Source of the DNA: CAZMYO01 sp964570525
GTDB lineage: Bacteria; Patescibacteriota; Patescibacteriia; Magasanikbacterales; GWA2-37-8
Length of the DNA: 40,395 bases
Reading direction: 5' to 3'
Assembly (NCBI GenBank): GCA_964570525.1
Contig: CAZMYO010000035.1
Location: 1-40,395 of the forward strand
The translations under genes and the position numbers were made by a program. The notes beneath the pieces are model-generated. The model was given only the letters and a program-made list of their open reading frames with translations. It did no database searches and had not been told where the DNA came from. Below, piece by piece: positions 7,492 through 15,895 of this stretch (position 1 is the first letter of the stretch; the number at the start of each line of letters is the position of its first letter).

Positions 7492-8154
7492 TTAGGATTT
7501 GATGGCCGCTTCAATATCTTTTCCCACTTCTTCGATGCTCTGGAGTCCATTGATAATTTTCAATATTCCCAAACTCTGAAAATAGTCTCGGATTGGCTCG
7601 AGAGCGGCGTTCCCTTGCTCCACAATTCTTTTTCTAATAACATCTTCGCTATCATCAGCTCGGGTTGCGAGCGAACCGCCGCATTTCGGACATTTATTGA
7701 GCTTCTTGTTCTCTGGCGTCCACGGAATAATCTCTCCACAAATTTCGCAGACCCTTCGTTTGCTCAAACGATTAAATGATTCCTCGTCGTTTAAAGCGAT
7801 TTCTATCGCCATTACTTCGTGAGCCAGATTCCTTTCCTTAAAATATTCTTGATATTTCCTGGCCTGGGAAACATTACGTATGGCGCCGTCCAAGACAATA
7901 CCGTGACCCGGCTCGAGATGGCTATCAGCCGCTTTAAAAGCCAGGCGGTAAATGAGCCAGTCGGGTACCAGATTACCAGATTTCATTTCTTCTAAGGCCA
8001 TGGCCTCATCAGGCTTAATGTCGGCAGAGGTTTGCAATGCACGCAACAAATCGCCCGTAGAAATATGACCGTAGTGGTGAACGGCGGCTAGTTTTTTGGC
8101 TTGGGTACCCTTGCCAGAGCCGGGCGGGCCAATAAAAATAAGGATTTTTTTCAT
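7492..8154 (-). CDS. adk: Adenylate kinase
   Basis: This 220-aa long-form enzyme catalyses ATP + AMP = 2 ADP. The P-loop GPPGSGKGT is at residues 9-17. The zinc-type LID has cysteines 136, 139, 155 and 158 (CEIC...CPKC). The AMP-site segment reads LDGAIRNVSQ in place of the usual DGFPRT, so the canonical Arg sits in a modified context. It lies 18 nt after secY and 20 nt before map on the - strand. Confidence 0.95.
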   Translation of the reverse strand: MKKILIFIGPPGSGKGTQAKKLAAVHHYGHISTGDLLRALQTSADIKPDEAMALEEMKSGNLVPDWLIYRLAFKAADSHLEPGHGIVLDGAIRNVSQARKYQEYFKERNLAHEVMAIEIALNDEESFNRLSKRRVCEICGEIIPWTPENKKLNKCPKCGGSLATRADDSEDVIRKRIVEQGNAALEPIRDYFQSLGILKIINGLQSIEEVGKDIEAAIKS

Positions 8155-8172
8155 ACGGAGCTTATCCCCATT

Positions 8173-9447
8173 TTAAATCGTATCGTACTCGTGCATAGTG
8201 AGCTGCGATTCAATCTGCTTGGCCGTTTCAATAGCTACGGCTACGACGATAAGAAGACTCGTGCCGCCAACGCGCAGACTGGTTAAGCCGGTCGCTCCTC
8301 GTGCCAGGAGAGGCAAGATGGCAATCGCTCCCAAAAACAGAGCACCGATCAAATTGATCCGGTTCATCGTACGCGCCAAATATTGTTCGGTCTCTTTGCC
8401 AGGGCGAGTGCCGGGAATAAAGCCCCCTTGCTTTTGTAAATTTTCGGCAATTTTCTGTGGATGAAAAATTACCGCGGTGTAGAAATAGGTAAAGCCGAAG
8501 ACCAAGAGGAAATAGAGAATATTATAAAACCATTGATCTTGGAACAGCCGAATGGTGCCGGTAGCGAGACTCCTCATCCAGGCAGCGTCGGCGTTGATAA
8601 AAAATTGAGCGATCATGGAAGGGAACAGCATCAGGGAAACAGCGAAAATAATCGGGATAACCCCGGCCATGTTTACTCTAAACGGAAGATGAGTGCTCGA
8701 TCCGCCATAAATACGGTTACCGCGTACTTGCTTGGCATAATTAACCGGAATGTTTCTTTGTCCTTCGCTGATGAATACCACGCCCACCACCGTAAGTACC
8801 GCCGCTCCGGCAAACAGGAGATAGGTATAGAGTTGCGAAGGATCGTAGTTTAAAAAAGCGGTGCGTAAACCACCGGGCAAAGAAGCGGCAATGCCGGCAA
8901 AAATTAGGAGCGATATGCCATTGCCGACTTTCTTTTCAGAGATAAGCTCGCCGAGCCACACCAAAAACATGGTGCCGCCAGTGATGGTGGCCATGATGGT
9001 GATGAGCCGGAACGTGGTAAGGTTAGTGAGAATAGGATTGGCCGATTGATTAATCAGTTTAATCATTCCATATGATTGTAAAAAGGCGAGCGGCACCGTG
9101 AGCCAGCGAGTATACATATTAATCTTTTGCTGTCCGGTTTCGCCCTCTTTGCTCATCTCCTCAAGCGAAGGAACGATCATCGTTAGAAGCTGAAAAATAA
9201 TGGAGGAAGTGATGTAAGGCCCGACGCCAAGCATAACAATAGAAAAATTTTGCATCGTGCCGCCGGAGAATACGTTTAGGAGGCCTAAAATTTGATTGTT
9301 GGACAGGTAATTGCGCAGATTTACCAGGTTTACGCCGGGAATCGGAATGTGAGCTATCAAACGAAACACCACTAAGAGAGCGACAACAAACAAGATGTTG
9401 TTGCGAACATCCTTAACTCGCCAAACTTGTTGTAATCTGTCCAACAT
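8173..9447 (-). CDS. secY: Protein translocase subunit SecY
   Basis: This 424-aa, 10-helix channel subunit of the Sec translocon begins with the usual cytosolic helix and first membrane segment (LFVVALLVVFRLIAHIPIPG). It contains the conserved YASS-like start of TM2 (SIVMLGVGPYITSSIIFQLL), QGxxN-like cytosolic loops, and RGNRIYGGSSTHLPFRVNMAGVIPIIFA. The length is normal. It sits at its classic place after rplO. Confidence 0.97.
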   Translation of the reverse strand: MLDRLQQVWRVKDVRNNILFVVALLVVFRLIAHIPIPGVNLVNLRNYLSNNQILGLLNVFSGGTMQNFSIVMLGVGPYITSSIIFQLLTMIVPSLEEMSKEGETGQQKINMYTRWLTVPLAFLQSYGMIKLINQSANPILTNLTTFRLITIMATITGGTMFLVWLGELISEKKVGNGISLLIFAGIAASLPGGLRTAFLNYDPSQLYTYLLFAGAAVLTVVGVVFISEGQRNIPVNYAKQVRGNRIYGGSSTHLPFRVNMAGVIPIIFAVSLMLFPSMIAQFFINADAAWMRSLATGTIRLFQDQWFYNILYFLLVFGFTYFYTAVIFHPQKIAENLQKQGGFIPGTRPGKETEQYLARTMNRINLIGALFLGAIAILPLLARGATGLTSLRVGGTSLLIVVAVAIETAKQIESQLTMHEYDTI

Positions 9448-9533
9448 AGTGATTAGTCTAAAGTCTATAAAGTGGTATCACGGAGTCTCTCAAGAATTTT
9501 CGACTTGATGGACTTTATGACTTTATGGACTAC
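9448..9533. repeat. AAAGTC/GACTTT palindromic spacer between rplO and secY
   Basis: The spacer is built of AAAGTCTATAAAG at one end and GACTTTATGACTTTATGGAC at the other, which pair as inverted repeats. The same sequence type occurs upstream of tuf (20935-21062) and inside map. Confidence 0.55.
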
Positions 9534-9971
9534 TTACTTGATTTCTCCGCCTACCGCCTTAATTTTTTCGGCCGCGCCTTTGGTCGCGGCAATACCGGAA
9601 ACAACCAATTTCTTGGTGAGCTCTCCGCTTACAATAATTTTAGCTGCCTTGGTGTTGCTGCTCACTAGTTTTTTTTCTTGCAGAGATTTCAAATCAACGG
9701 TGTCTCCGTCAGCATAGTGTTTTTCTAAATTCTTCAAATAAACTTCAGCCGGTTTTTCGTGAATACTGGTAAAGCCGCGCAACTTTGGCGTGGACTGCAA
9801 AAGAAATTTAAAACCTTTTAGTTTTAAACCGCGACTCCCGCCGGAGCGGGCTGTTTGACCCTTGCCGCCGCGGGTAGAATAGGTGCCGTGGCCAGAGGCG
9901 TTGCCGCGGCCAACTCTCTTCGTTCGGTGTTTGGCGCCTCGAGCCGGCTTGATTGTGTGTATGTTAAGCAT
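9534..9971 (-). CDS. rplO: 50S ribosomal protein L15
   Basis: This 145-aa protein has the typical Gly/Arg-rich N-terminus (KRVGRGNASGHGTYSTRGGKGQ), which inserts into 23S rRNA, and a globular C-terminal half ending IKAVGGEIK. It follows rpsE after only 11 nt, so the usual L30 gene between S5 and L15 is absent. Confidence 0.96.
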   Translation of the reverse strand: MLNIHTIKPARGAKHRTKRVGRGNASGHGTYSTRGGKGQTARSGGSRGLKLKGFKFLLQSTPKLRGFTSIHEKPAEVYLKNLEKHYADGDTVDLKSLQEKKLVSSNTKAAKIIVSGELTKKLVVSGIAATKGAAEKIKAVGGEIK

Positions 9972-9982
9972 AATAATTATTT

Positions 9983-10525
9983 TTAAGCTTTAACGGCAAC
10001 CGGTGTCGTTACCTCTATCGTTTTAGCGGGGGTGGGTTTCTTGGCGGAAGAGGCGCGTTTAAAACTCTGGAGTGCCGCAAAAGTTGCCTTTACAATGGCT
10101 ATTTTATTTTTGGTTTTTCCTAAAATCTTGGAAGAAACATTGGGAACACCGGCTAATTCCAAAACAGTTCGAGTAGCGCCGCCGGAGATGATGCCGGAAC
10201 CGCGCGGAGCCGGCTTAAGCATCACCATAGCCGCTTTAAATTTGCTTACCACTACATGGGGGATGGTCTCTTTTACAATCGGAACCAAAATCATATGCTT
10301 CTTGGCCTGATGCACGGCTTTTTCTACCCCAAGCTGTACGTCTTTGCCCTTGGCAACGCCGTAACCAACTCGGCCATGACGATCGCCGAGAATAACGCAG
10401 ACACGAAAACTTAAATGTTTGCCGCCTTTTGTTACCCGAGTTACTCGAGCCAACTCTAAAATATGCTGATCAAATTCAGATTTTTCAGCTCGCCCTCGAT
10501 CTCTTTTGTGTCCTGGCTTGTTCAT
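9983..10525 (-). CDS. rpsE: 30S ribosomal protein S5
   Basis: This 180-aa S5 has the double-stranded RNA-binding N-terminal domain (VTRVTKGGKHLSFRVCVILGD and GRVGYGVAKGKD) and the C-terminal domain (RGSGIISGGATRTVLELAGV). A 20-residue Ala/Lys/Pro-rich tail (SSAKKPTPAKTIEVTTP) extends it slightly beyond the common length. It sits in the spc block with 11-nt spacers on both sides. Confidence 0.97.
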   Translation of the reverse strand: MNKPGHKRDRGRAEKSEFDQHILELARVTRVTKGGKHLSFRVCVILGDRHGRVGYGVAKGKDVQLGVEKAVHQAKKHMILVPIVKETIPHVVVSKFKAAMVMLKPAPRGSGIISGGATRTVLELAGVPNVSSKILGKTKNKIAIVKATFAALQSFKRASSAKKPTPAKTIEVTTPVAVKA

Positions 10526-10536
10526 AGTTTATTTTT

Positions 10537-10911
10537 TTAAAGTTGTAATCCCGCCTCCCGCGCGCCTTCCGCTACCGCTTTTACCCGGCCATGATACTTA
10601 TATCCACCGCGATCGAAAATTGCCTTAGCAATATTCTTGGCTGCTGCTTTTTCGGCCAAGGCTTTCCCCACCAAATAAGCCACCGCTACCCGGCCGCTTC
10701 TTCCTTCGACGGCAATCGGTTTAAGTTCGCCACTCTTCACATAACAGAGTGTTTTTCCATTCACATCATCAATGAGCTGGGCAACAGTGGTGCGCAATCC
10801 TCGGAAAACGGAAAGACGCGGGCGCTCTTTGGTGCCCGAAACTCGAACGCGCTGGTGGCGAACTTGACGCAGGTTGGTTTTATTTTTTTTGGCTAATCTT
10901 TTCATATACAC
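10537..10911 (-). CDS. rplR: 50S ribosomal protein L18
   Basis: This 124-aa 5S rRNA-binding protein has RVRVSGTKERPRLSVFRG, then the L18 core, ending FDRGGYKYHGRVKAVAEGAREAGLQL. It is normal in length. The ORF opens MYMKRLAKK; the second Met (10905) is an equally good start. It lies between rplF and rpsE. Confidence 0.96.
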   Translation of the reverse strand: MYMKRLAKKNKTNLRQVRHQRVRVSGTKERPRLSVFRGLRTTVAQLIDDVNGKTLCYVKSGELKPIAVEGRSGRVAVAYLVGKALAEKAAAKNIAKAIFDRGGYKYHGRVKAVAEGAREAGLQL

Positions 10912-10941
10912 AGATAATAACGTGGACTACACGGATACTTA

Positions 10942-11490
10942 CTAGGCAGCGGCCTTGGCGGCGGTTTTGCCGGCCTTGCGACGCAGTACCTCGTCGACAT
11001 ATTTGATTCCCTTGCCTTTATACGGCTCCGGCTTTTTGACGCGGCGAATCATTGCGGCCATTTCTCCCACCATCTGCTTATCAGTACCCTCGACGGTAAT
11101 AATATTTTTTTCAACGGTAACTTTAATTCCGGGCAAAGATTTCACTTCTACCGGATGAGAAAAACCAACCTCTAAACTCAAGTTGTTCCCTTTGAGGGCC
11201 GCTTTAAAACCGACGCCATTAATTTCGAGCTGTTTCTTAAATCCTCCGGTCACTCCGGCAATTGCGTTCTCAATCAAACTCGAGAATGTTCCCCAAAGAG
11301 CGCGGTCGCGCGTGCTCCCTTCATTGGCAACCTTCACGCTCACTTCATTACCGCTCACTACCACCGTTACACGCGAATGCAACTTTTGGCGCAATTCTCC
11401 TTTTGGCCCTTTGACTACGAACTCATTGTCTTTCACCTCGGCGGAGACGTTGGCTGGAAGGACTCTGATTTTTTTTCCGATACGAGACAT
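10942..11490 (-). CDS. rplF: 50S ribosomal protein L6
   Basis: This L6 of 182 aa has two repeated alpha/beta domains and ends with VRRKAGKTAAKAAA. Conserved MSRIGKKIRVLPANV starts the protein and the signature KPEPYKGKGIKY lies near the C-terminus. I choose ATG 11490; an upstream ATG at 11505 would overlap rpsH, while 11490 leaves a 1-nt gap. Confidence 0.96.
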   Translation of the reverse strand: MSRIGKKIRVLPANVSAEVKDNEFVVKGPKGELRQKLHSRVTVVVSGNEVSVKVANEGSTRDRALWGTFSSLIENAIAGVTGGFKKQLEINGVGFKAALKGNNLSLEVGFSHPVEVKSLPGIKVTVEKNIITVEGTDKQMVGEMAAMIRRVKKPEPYKGKGIKYVDEVLRRKAGKTAAKAAA

Positions 11491-11491
11491 A

Positions 11492-11878
11492 TTAGTAGAT
11501 TTCACAAATTAATTCTCCGCCAACGTTTGCCTGACGCGCTTCCTTATCGGTTAAAAGGCCAAGCGGAGTTGATAGAATGGCTAAACCGAGACCGTTCAAA
11601 ATCTTCTTTATCTCACTCTTTTTAACATAGCGACGAGACCCCGGGGTACTGACGCGCTTAAGATTTTGAATCACGGGAAAACCTTCCCCGTACTTCAACG
11701 TTAAGATAATAAAGGCTGGTTTACTCTTCGATTCTTCGACTTTGGCAATATAGCCTTCACGCAGCAAAATAGCGGCAATAGCCAGCTTTATTTTGGAAAA
11801 AGGAATAGAAACCTCTTTCTTTTTAACCAAAGAGGCGTTGCGAATTCTCGTTAACATGTCAGCGATTGGATCGGTCAT
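11492..11878 (-). CDS. rpsH: 30S ribosomal protein S8
   Basis: The 128-aa protein starts MTDPIADMLTRIRNA and has the C-terminal signature STPLGLLTDKEARQANVGGELICEIY. It binds the central domain of 16S rRNA; in E. coli it also represses the spc operon. An additional ATG directly upstream (11881) would add one Met. rplF follows with a 1-nt gap, which suggests translational coupling. Confidence 0.97.
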   Translation of the reverse strand: MTDPIADMLTRIRNASLVKKKEVSIPFSKIKLAIAAILLREGYIAKVEESKSKPAFIILTLKYGEGFPVIQNLKRVSTPGSRRYVKKSEIKKILNGLGLAILSTPLGLLTDKEARQANVGGELICEIY

Positions 11879-11916
11879 CATAACATTAGTAAAAAATTAT
11901 TTTTATATTTAGCGGA

Positions 11917-12102
11917 TTACCAGCTACTCTTGCGTATTCCTGGAATTCGGCCGGCGTTTGCTAGTTCTCTAAAACAAATACGGCAAAGATTAAACCTTCT
12001 CATATATCCGCGGCGGCGACCGCATCTCCAGCAACGTCGCACAATGCGCGTGGAAAATTTTGGTTTGCGTTCTGATTTTGCAATTTGTCCTTGAGTGGCC
12101 AT
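11917..12102 (-). CDS. rpsZ: 30S ribosomal protein S14, zinc type
   Basis: This short 61-aa S14 has four zinc-binding cysteines: Cys24, Cys27, Cys40 and Cys43. It ends NAGRIPGIRKSSW, the canonical S14 C-terminus. Being of the zinc-containing type, it would need zinc; I saw no zinc-free paralogue in this window. It lies between rplE and rpsH in the usual order. Confidence 0.97.
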   Translation of the reverse strand: MATQGQIAKSERKPKFSTRIVRRCWRCGRRRGYMRRFNLCRICFRELANAGRIPGIRKSSW

Positions 12103-12125
12103 AGAGTAAGCTTGGGAATGTTAAT

Positions 12126-12674
12126 TTACCTTATTTTAATAAAAGGAAATCCGAGTTGGGAAAGCAGCGCCTTGCCGGCAACCTTGTTTTTGGCATTAGT
12201 AACGATCACCACTTCCAAACCATGAATTTTTTCAATTTCTTCCATCTTAACTTCGGGGAAAGCAATGTTTTCCTTAAATCCAACAGTATAATTTCCTCGG
12301 GTATCAAAAGCCTTGTCCGAAATTCCGTGAAAATCCCGCACGCGCGGGAAAGTTACCCACAGCAATTTTTCCAAAAAATGATACATCCTGGGACCATGTA
12401 AGGTTACCATCACGCCAATCTCCTGGCCTTCGCGAATCTTAAAGTTGGAGATAGCTTTTTTGGCACAGGTTCTCACCGGCTTTTGTCCGGTAATTTTGGT
12501 AAGGGTTTTTTCAACATTATCAATAAAACCCGCTTCCTTAATAAAACGGCCAACGCCAACATTGATCACCACTTTGGTAATTTTGGGCACCTGCATCACG
12601 TTCTGGTAGCCCAGCTCTTTTTTTAAAGCCGGCACCACCTCGCGCTTATATTTTTCGTATAAATTCTTGGTCAT
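12126..12674 (-). CDS. rplE: 50S ribosomal protein L5
   Basis: The 182-aa protein, a 5S rRNA and P-site tRNA contact, has VGVGRFIKEAGFID, GQKPVRTCAKKAISNFKIREG, VTLHGPRMYHFLEKL and the C-terminal LLSQLGFPFIK. It is normal in length. It lies 13 nt after rplX and 23 nt before rpsZ. Confidence 0.97.
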   Translation of the reverse strand: MTKNLYEKYKREVVPALKKELGYQNVMQVPKITKVVINVGVGRFIKEAGFIDNVEKTLTKITGQKPVRTCAKKAISNFKIREGQEIGVMVTLHGPRMYHFLEKLLWVTFPRVRDFHGISDKAFDTRGNYTVGFKENIAFPEVKMEEIEKIHGLEVVIVTNAKNKVAGKALLSQLGFPFIKIR

Positions 12675-12687
12675 AGCTTAATTACGT

Positions 12688-12996
12688 CTAATCAATAATC
12701 TGACTACATTCGCGACAATAACGTCTCTTTTTACCGGCTTCTGCCTTGTAGCCAACACGCACCGGCTTCTCGCACTTGGGACAAAGCAACATGGCTTTAC
12801 TCACGAAGATTGGGCTCGAAAGCTCAATAATCTGGCCCTTCTCGCTCTGGCTTTTGGCGCGCAAATGTTTTTTTATTTTATTAACGCCTTCCACCACCAC
12901 TTTTTCTTCGTTAGTAAAAATTTGAATAACCTTTCCGGTTTTGCCCTTGTCTTTACCGCTTAAAATTTTTACTTTGTCGTTAACTTTAATCTTCAT
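12688..12996 (-). CDS. rplX: 50S ribosomal protein L24 with C-terminal four-cysteine motif
   Basis: The 102-aa L24 starts MKIKVNDKVKILSGKDKGKTGKV, a KOW motif. The C-terminal third carries CPKC and CREC pairs (residues about 72-75 and 94-97). Many bacterial L24 proteins have no such cysteines, so this copy may bind a zinc ion. It is followed by rplE; a repeat element separates it from rplN. Confidence 0.95.
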   Translation of the reverse strand: MKIKVNDKVKILSGKDKGKTGKVIQIFTNEEKVVVEGVNKIKKHLRAKSQSEKGQIIELSSPIFVSKAMLLCPKCEKPVRVGYKAEAGKKRRYCRECSQIID

Positions 12997-13010
12997 ATGG
13001 TAATTTTATT

Positions 13011-13122
13011 GTCATCGCGAGCGAGGCGAACCGAGCGTGGCGATCCCCCCGCTGTCCGAACCAAGTTAGTTCCGAAAGCTGGGGGATTGCTTCGTTGTTC
13101 GTTCCTCACTCCTCGCAATGAC
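13011..13122. repeat. GTCATTGCGAG-type interspersed repeat, copy 2
   Basis: This 112-nt element lies between rplN and rplX. It starts GTCATCGCGAG, continues GCGTGGCGATCCCCC, has the matching GGGGGATTGCTTCG arm, and ends CTCGCAATGAC. It adds a large hairpin to the ribosomal-protein mRNA without separating the genes in order. Confidence 0.88.
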
Positions 13123-13125
13123 AAA

Positions 13126-13497
13126 TTAGACAACTTCCGGCGCTAAAGAAATTATTTTCTGAAAACCCTTCGTGCGTAACTCACGCGCCACCGGCCCGAA
13201 AATGCGGGTTCCTTTGGGTTCTTTAGTCTCGCGGTCAATAATGGCAACGGCGTTTTCATCAAAACGAATATAAGTGCCATCGGCGCGGCGGGTCTCTTTT
13301 CGCTGGCGCACAATTACGGCATGCACGATTTCGCTCTTTTTCACGAGTCCGCGCGGCGCGGCTTCCTTAACAACGCAGGTAATAACGTCGCCTAAGCGGG
13401 CATAGCGTTTTTTGTAGCCATCCAACACTCTTATGCATTGCAATTTTTTTGCTCCGGTGTTGTCTGCCACCTTAAGCATGGAACGATGTTGAATCAT
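13126..13497 (-). CDS. rplN: 50S ribosomal protein L14
   Basis: The 123-aa protein has the L14 hallmarks MIQHRSMLKVADNTGAKKL, RRADGTYIRFDENAVAII and GTRIFGPVARELR. It is normal in length, lies 8 nt after rpsQ, and is followed by the repeat at 13011-13122. Confidence 0.97.
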   Translation of the reverse strand: MIQHRSMLKVADNTGAKKLQCIRVLDGYKKRYARLGDVITCVVKEAAPRGLVKKSEIVHAVIVRQRKETRRADGTYIRFDENAVAIIDRETKEPKGTRIFGPVARELRTKGFQKIISLAPEVV

Positions 13498-13505
13498 ATG
13501 GATAA

Positions 13506-13763
13506 TTACTTAACTGCCGCAACCACCAGGCGCCAGCGCTTGGTTTTAGAAATCGGCCGGCATTCGACAAATGTTACGGCATCACCAACCTTAGCGGCGC
13601 TAAATTCATCGTGGACATGATATTTTTTGCTCACTCGATATTTCTTTTGATACTTTTTGTTGAGCTTCATATCATTAACAATAACGGTAATCGTCTTATT
13701 CATAGCTGTCGAGACGACTTTGCCGCTAAAGGTTCGTTGTATTTTTTGCTTCGTGGTTTCCAT
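13506..13763 (-). CDS. rpsQ: 30S ribosomal protein S17
   Basis: The 85-aa OB-fold protein has RTFSGKVVSTAMNKTITV, KYHVHDEFSAAKVGDAV and ECRPISKTKRWRLV, all S17 signatures. It lies between rpmC and rplN in the conserved order. Confidence 0.97.
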   Translation of the reverse strand: METTKQKIQRTFSGKVVSTAMNKTITVIVNDMKLNKKYQKKYRVSKKYHVHDEFSAAKVGDAVTFVECRPISKTKRWRLVVAAVK

Positions 13764-13788
13764 ATATTACATTTAAAGCATCTAAATC

Positions 13789-13989
13789 TTACGTGGCGCT
13801 CTTCCGCCCAAGCGCCGTTAGCGCCGTCATAATCCTGGCAATAGTTTTCTTGAACTCGGGAATTTTATGAAACTGCTTAAGGTGTTTGTTGCGCGCTTTC
13901 AACCGGCACTCAAAAAGCGCGGAGCGCTGTTCGGCTAAAAGCTCTTTCAGCTCCGTGAGATTCTTGTTTTTTAGTTCAGCAAATTCCAT
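13789..13989 (-). CDS. rpmC: 50S ribosomal protein L29
   Basis: This two-helix protein of 66 aa reads MEFAELKNKNLTELKELLAE and ends with a helix carrying KKTIARIMTAL. I place the start at 13989, 1 nt from the rplP stop, which gives the usual L29 length; the upstream ATG at 14007 would overlap rplP. Confidence 0.93.
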   Translation of the reverse strand: MEFAELKNKNLTELKELLAEQRSALFECRLKARNKHLKQFHKIPEFKKTIARIMTALTALGRKSAT

Positions 13990-13990
13990 A

Positions 13991-14407
13991 TTAACGTAAT
14001 TTTTCAATGAATCGCGTTTTTAAACCAAACTTATAACCGGCCATCTCCATTGCTTCTTTGGCGGCCGTACGATCTACTCCCACCATTTCAAACAAAACGG
14101 TGCCGGGCTTGACGACGGCCACATAATGATCCGGCGCGCCTTTGCCGCCGCCCATCGGGGTTTCGTTGCCCTTTTTGGTTACCGGCTTATCGGGGAAAAT
14201 GCGAATCCAAATTTTTCCACCGCGGCGAACATAGCGGGTTAAGACGCGGCGGGCGGCTTCAATCTGTCGGCTCGATACCCAGCCGTGGCTTTCGGTCTTT
14301 AATCCGTAATCGCCAAAATCAATGCGATTGGCGCGAGTAGCCACGCCCTTCTGTCGGCGGCGTCCTTTATGCCATTTACGGTGTTTTACTTTCTTGGGTA
14401 ATAACAT
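13991..14407 (-). CDS. rplP: 50S ribosomal protein L16
   Basis: The 138-aa protein begins MLLPKKVKHRKWHKGR and contains RQIEAARRVLTRYVRRGGKIWIRIFPDKP and TPMGGGKGAPDHYVAVVKPG. It is normal in length. The gap to rpsC is 1 nt. Confidence 0.97.
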   Translation of the reverse strand: MLLPKKVKHRKWHKGRRRQKGVATRANRIDFGDYGLKTESHGWVSSRQIEAARRVLTRYVRRGGKIWIRIFPDKPVTKKGNETPMGGGKGAPDHYVAVVKPGTVLFEMVGVDRTAAKEAMEMAGYKFGLKTRFIEKLR

Positions 14408-14408
14408 A

Positions 14409-15107
14409 TTATTTTTCGCTTTTCACTCGCTTTTCTTCTTTGTGTTCGCCATGCTCAAATTTATCGTGGCGACCGAATGTTTCTCCAAAATAAATCCACA
14501 CTTTAACACCGATCTTTCCGTACAAAGTGTGCGCCTCGGCCAAGGCATAATCCACGTTGCTGCGCAAGGTAATGAGCGACATCTTTCCGGCGGCTAGCTT
14601 TTCCCGCCGAGCAATTTCTACCCCATTCAAGCGGCCGGCCATGTTTATTTTCACTCCCTTGGCTCCGGCGGCCATAACCTTTTCAACAGTTTGTTTCATC
14701 ACCCGGCGGAAAGGAATACGGCGGACAATCTCATCGGCGGCGTTTTGGGCCATAATGGCGGCGGAAAGAGCCGGCTGGTTAACCGCTTGGATATTTAATT
14801 TTACTTTAATTTTAAACTGTAAAATTTTCTTTTCAATCTCTTTGCGCAAACTCTCAAGTCCCTGCCCGCCGCGGCCAATAACAACTCCGGGCTTGGCAGC
14901 CAAAATAATAATTGCCACTTCCTTGGTGGTGCGTTCAATGCTAATAGCGTCAATGCCGGCCTCTCTCAATTTTTTCTCAATCAATTCCCGAATCTGCATC
15001 TCCTGTTTCAGGAACATTGGCAGTTGTTCTTTTTTCGTAAACCAGCGAGAATCCCAAGGAAAAACATAGGGCGTGCGATAAATTTTGGGATGTACTTTGT
15101 GACCCAT
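14409..15107 (-). CDS. rpsC: 30S ribosomal protein S3
   Basis: The 232-aa protein starts MGHKVHPKIYR. A KH domain carries GVVIGRGGQGLESLRKEI, and the C-terminal domain has FRRVMKQTVEKVMAAGAKGVKI and GKIGVKVWIYFGE. A charged tail ends it. The initial GHKV is typical; length is normal. It overlaps nothing and lies 21 nt after rplV. Confidence 0.97.
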   Translation of the reverse strand: MGHKVHPKIYRTPYVFPWDSRWFTKKEQLPMFLKQEMQIRELIEKKLREAGIDAISIERTTKEVAIIILAAKPGVVIGRGGQGLESLRKEIEKKILQFKIKVKLNIQAVNQPALSAAIMAQNAADEIVRRIPFRRVMKQTVEKVMAAGAKGVKINMAGRLNGVEIARREKLAAGKMSLITLRSNVDYALAEAHTLYGKIGVKVWIYFGETFGRHDKFEHGEHKEEKRVKSEK

Positions 15108-15128
15108 AATAATGTGGCTAATGCGAAA

Positions 15129-15497
15129 CTAAACTTTTTTATTAGTAATCCTTACTTTCTTTTCAAATGTTTCCAACGCCAAATAAATATGCGACGTTCG
15201 CTCTCGCACCGGTGTCGCCCGGCCATGGGCCTTCGGCATCCAGCGCTTGAGCATTGGTCCGTTATCAACGGTGATTTTCTTGACACGTAAATTCTCTACG
15301 GCGAGATCGTTGTTGTGTTTGGCGTTGGCAACGGCCGAACGGAGGAGCTTCAAAAGGTACTTGGCCGGCTTTTTGTTTAACAATGTCAAACTGTTCAGAG
15401 CTCGAACGACATCCCGGCCTCGTATTACATCGGCAACAAGACGCATTTTTCTGGGGCTGGTGCGCAGAAATCTTAATTGTGCGATTACCATTGTCAT
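15129..15497 (-). CDS. rplV: 50S ribosomal protein L22
   Basis: This protein of about 122 aa has RFLRTSPRKMRLVADVIRG, ANAKHNNDLAVENLRV and the tunnel-hairpin region LKRWMPKAHGRATPVRERTSHIYL. Three in-frame ATGs compete (15506, 15497, 15491); 15497 or 15491 fits the family best and no Shine-Dalgarno decides. It is downstream of rpsS in the usual order. Confidence 0.95.
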   Translation of the reverse strand: MTMVIAQLRFLRTSPRKMRLVADVIRGRDVVRALNSLTLLNKKPAKYLLKLLRSAVANAKHNNDLAVENLRVKKITVDNGPMLKRWMPKAHGRATPVRERTSHIYLALETFEKKVRITNKKV

Positions 15498-15517
15498 ATA
15501 GTGCAAATTGAGATGCC

Positions 15518-15853
15518 TTATTTCTTCTTGGCGGCCGGGGCGGCAGAGGGAGCCGCGGGTGCGGCCGTGGCGGCGGTTTCTTGCTCTTTGGCCATCTTGC
15601 CTCCGTGACGAACAAACTTGCGGGTAGGAGCCATCTCTCCCAAACGATGCCCCACCATATTCTCTTCCGCAATCACCTGAATAAAATCCTTACCGTTGTG
15701 TACTAAAAAAGTAATCCCCACCATTTCCGGTGAAATAACACAGGCTCGCGACCACGTCTTAATCGGCGTGCGCTTGCCGCTCATCCGTACCGCCTGCACT
15801 TTTTTAAGTACGCGCGGATCAATATAGGGGCCTTTTTTTAAACTTCTGGACAT
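15518..15853 (-). CDS. rpsS: 30S ribosomal protein S19
   Basis: The 111-aa protein starts MSRSLKKGPYIDPRVLKKV and carries ITFLVHNGKDFIQV, MVGHRLGEMAPTRKF and RHGGK. The last 25 residues are an Ala/Pro-rich tail ending in KKK, longer than the usual 92-aa S19. It follows rplB. Confidence 0.97.
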   Translation of the reverse strand: MSRSLKKGPYIDPRVLKKVQAVRMSGKRTPIKTWSRACVISPEMVGITFLVHNGKDFIQVIAEENMVGHRLGEMAPTRKFVRHGGKMAKEQETAATAAPAAPSAAPAAKKK

Positions 15854-15895
15854 ATTATTTTATATAATGCTAATCTACGAATGTTATACTAATTA

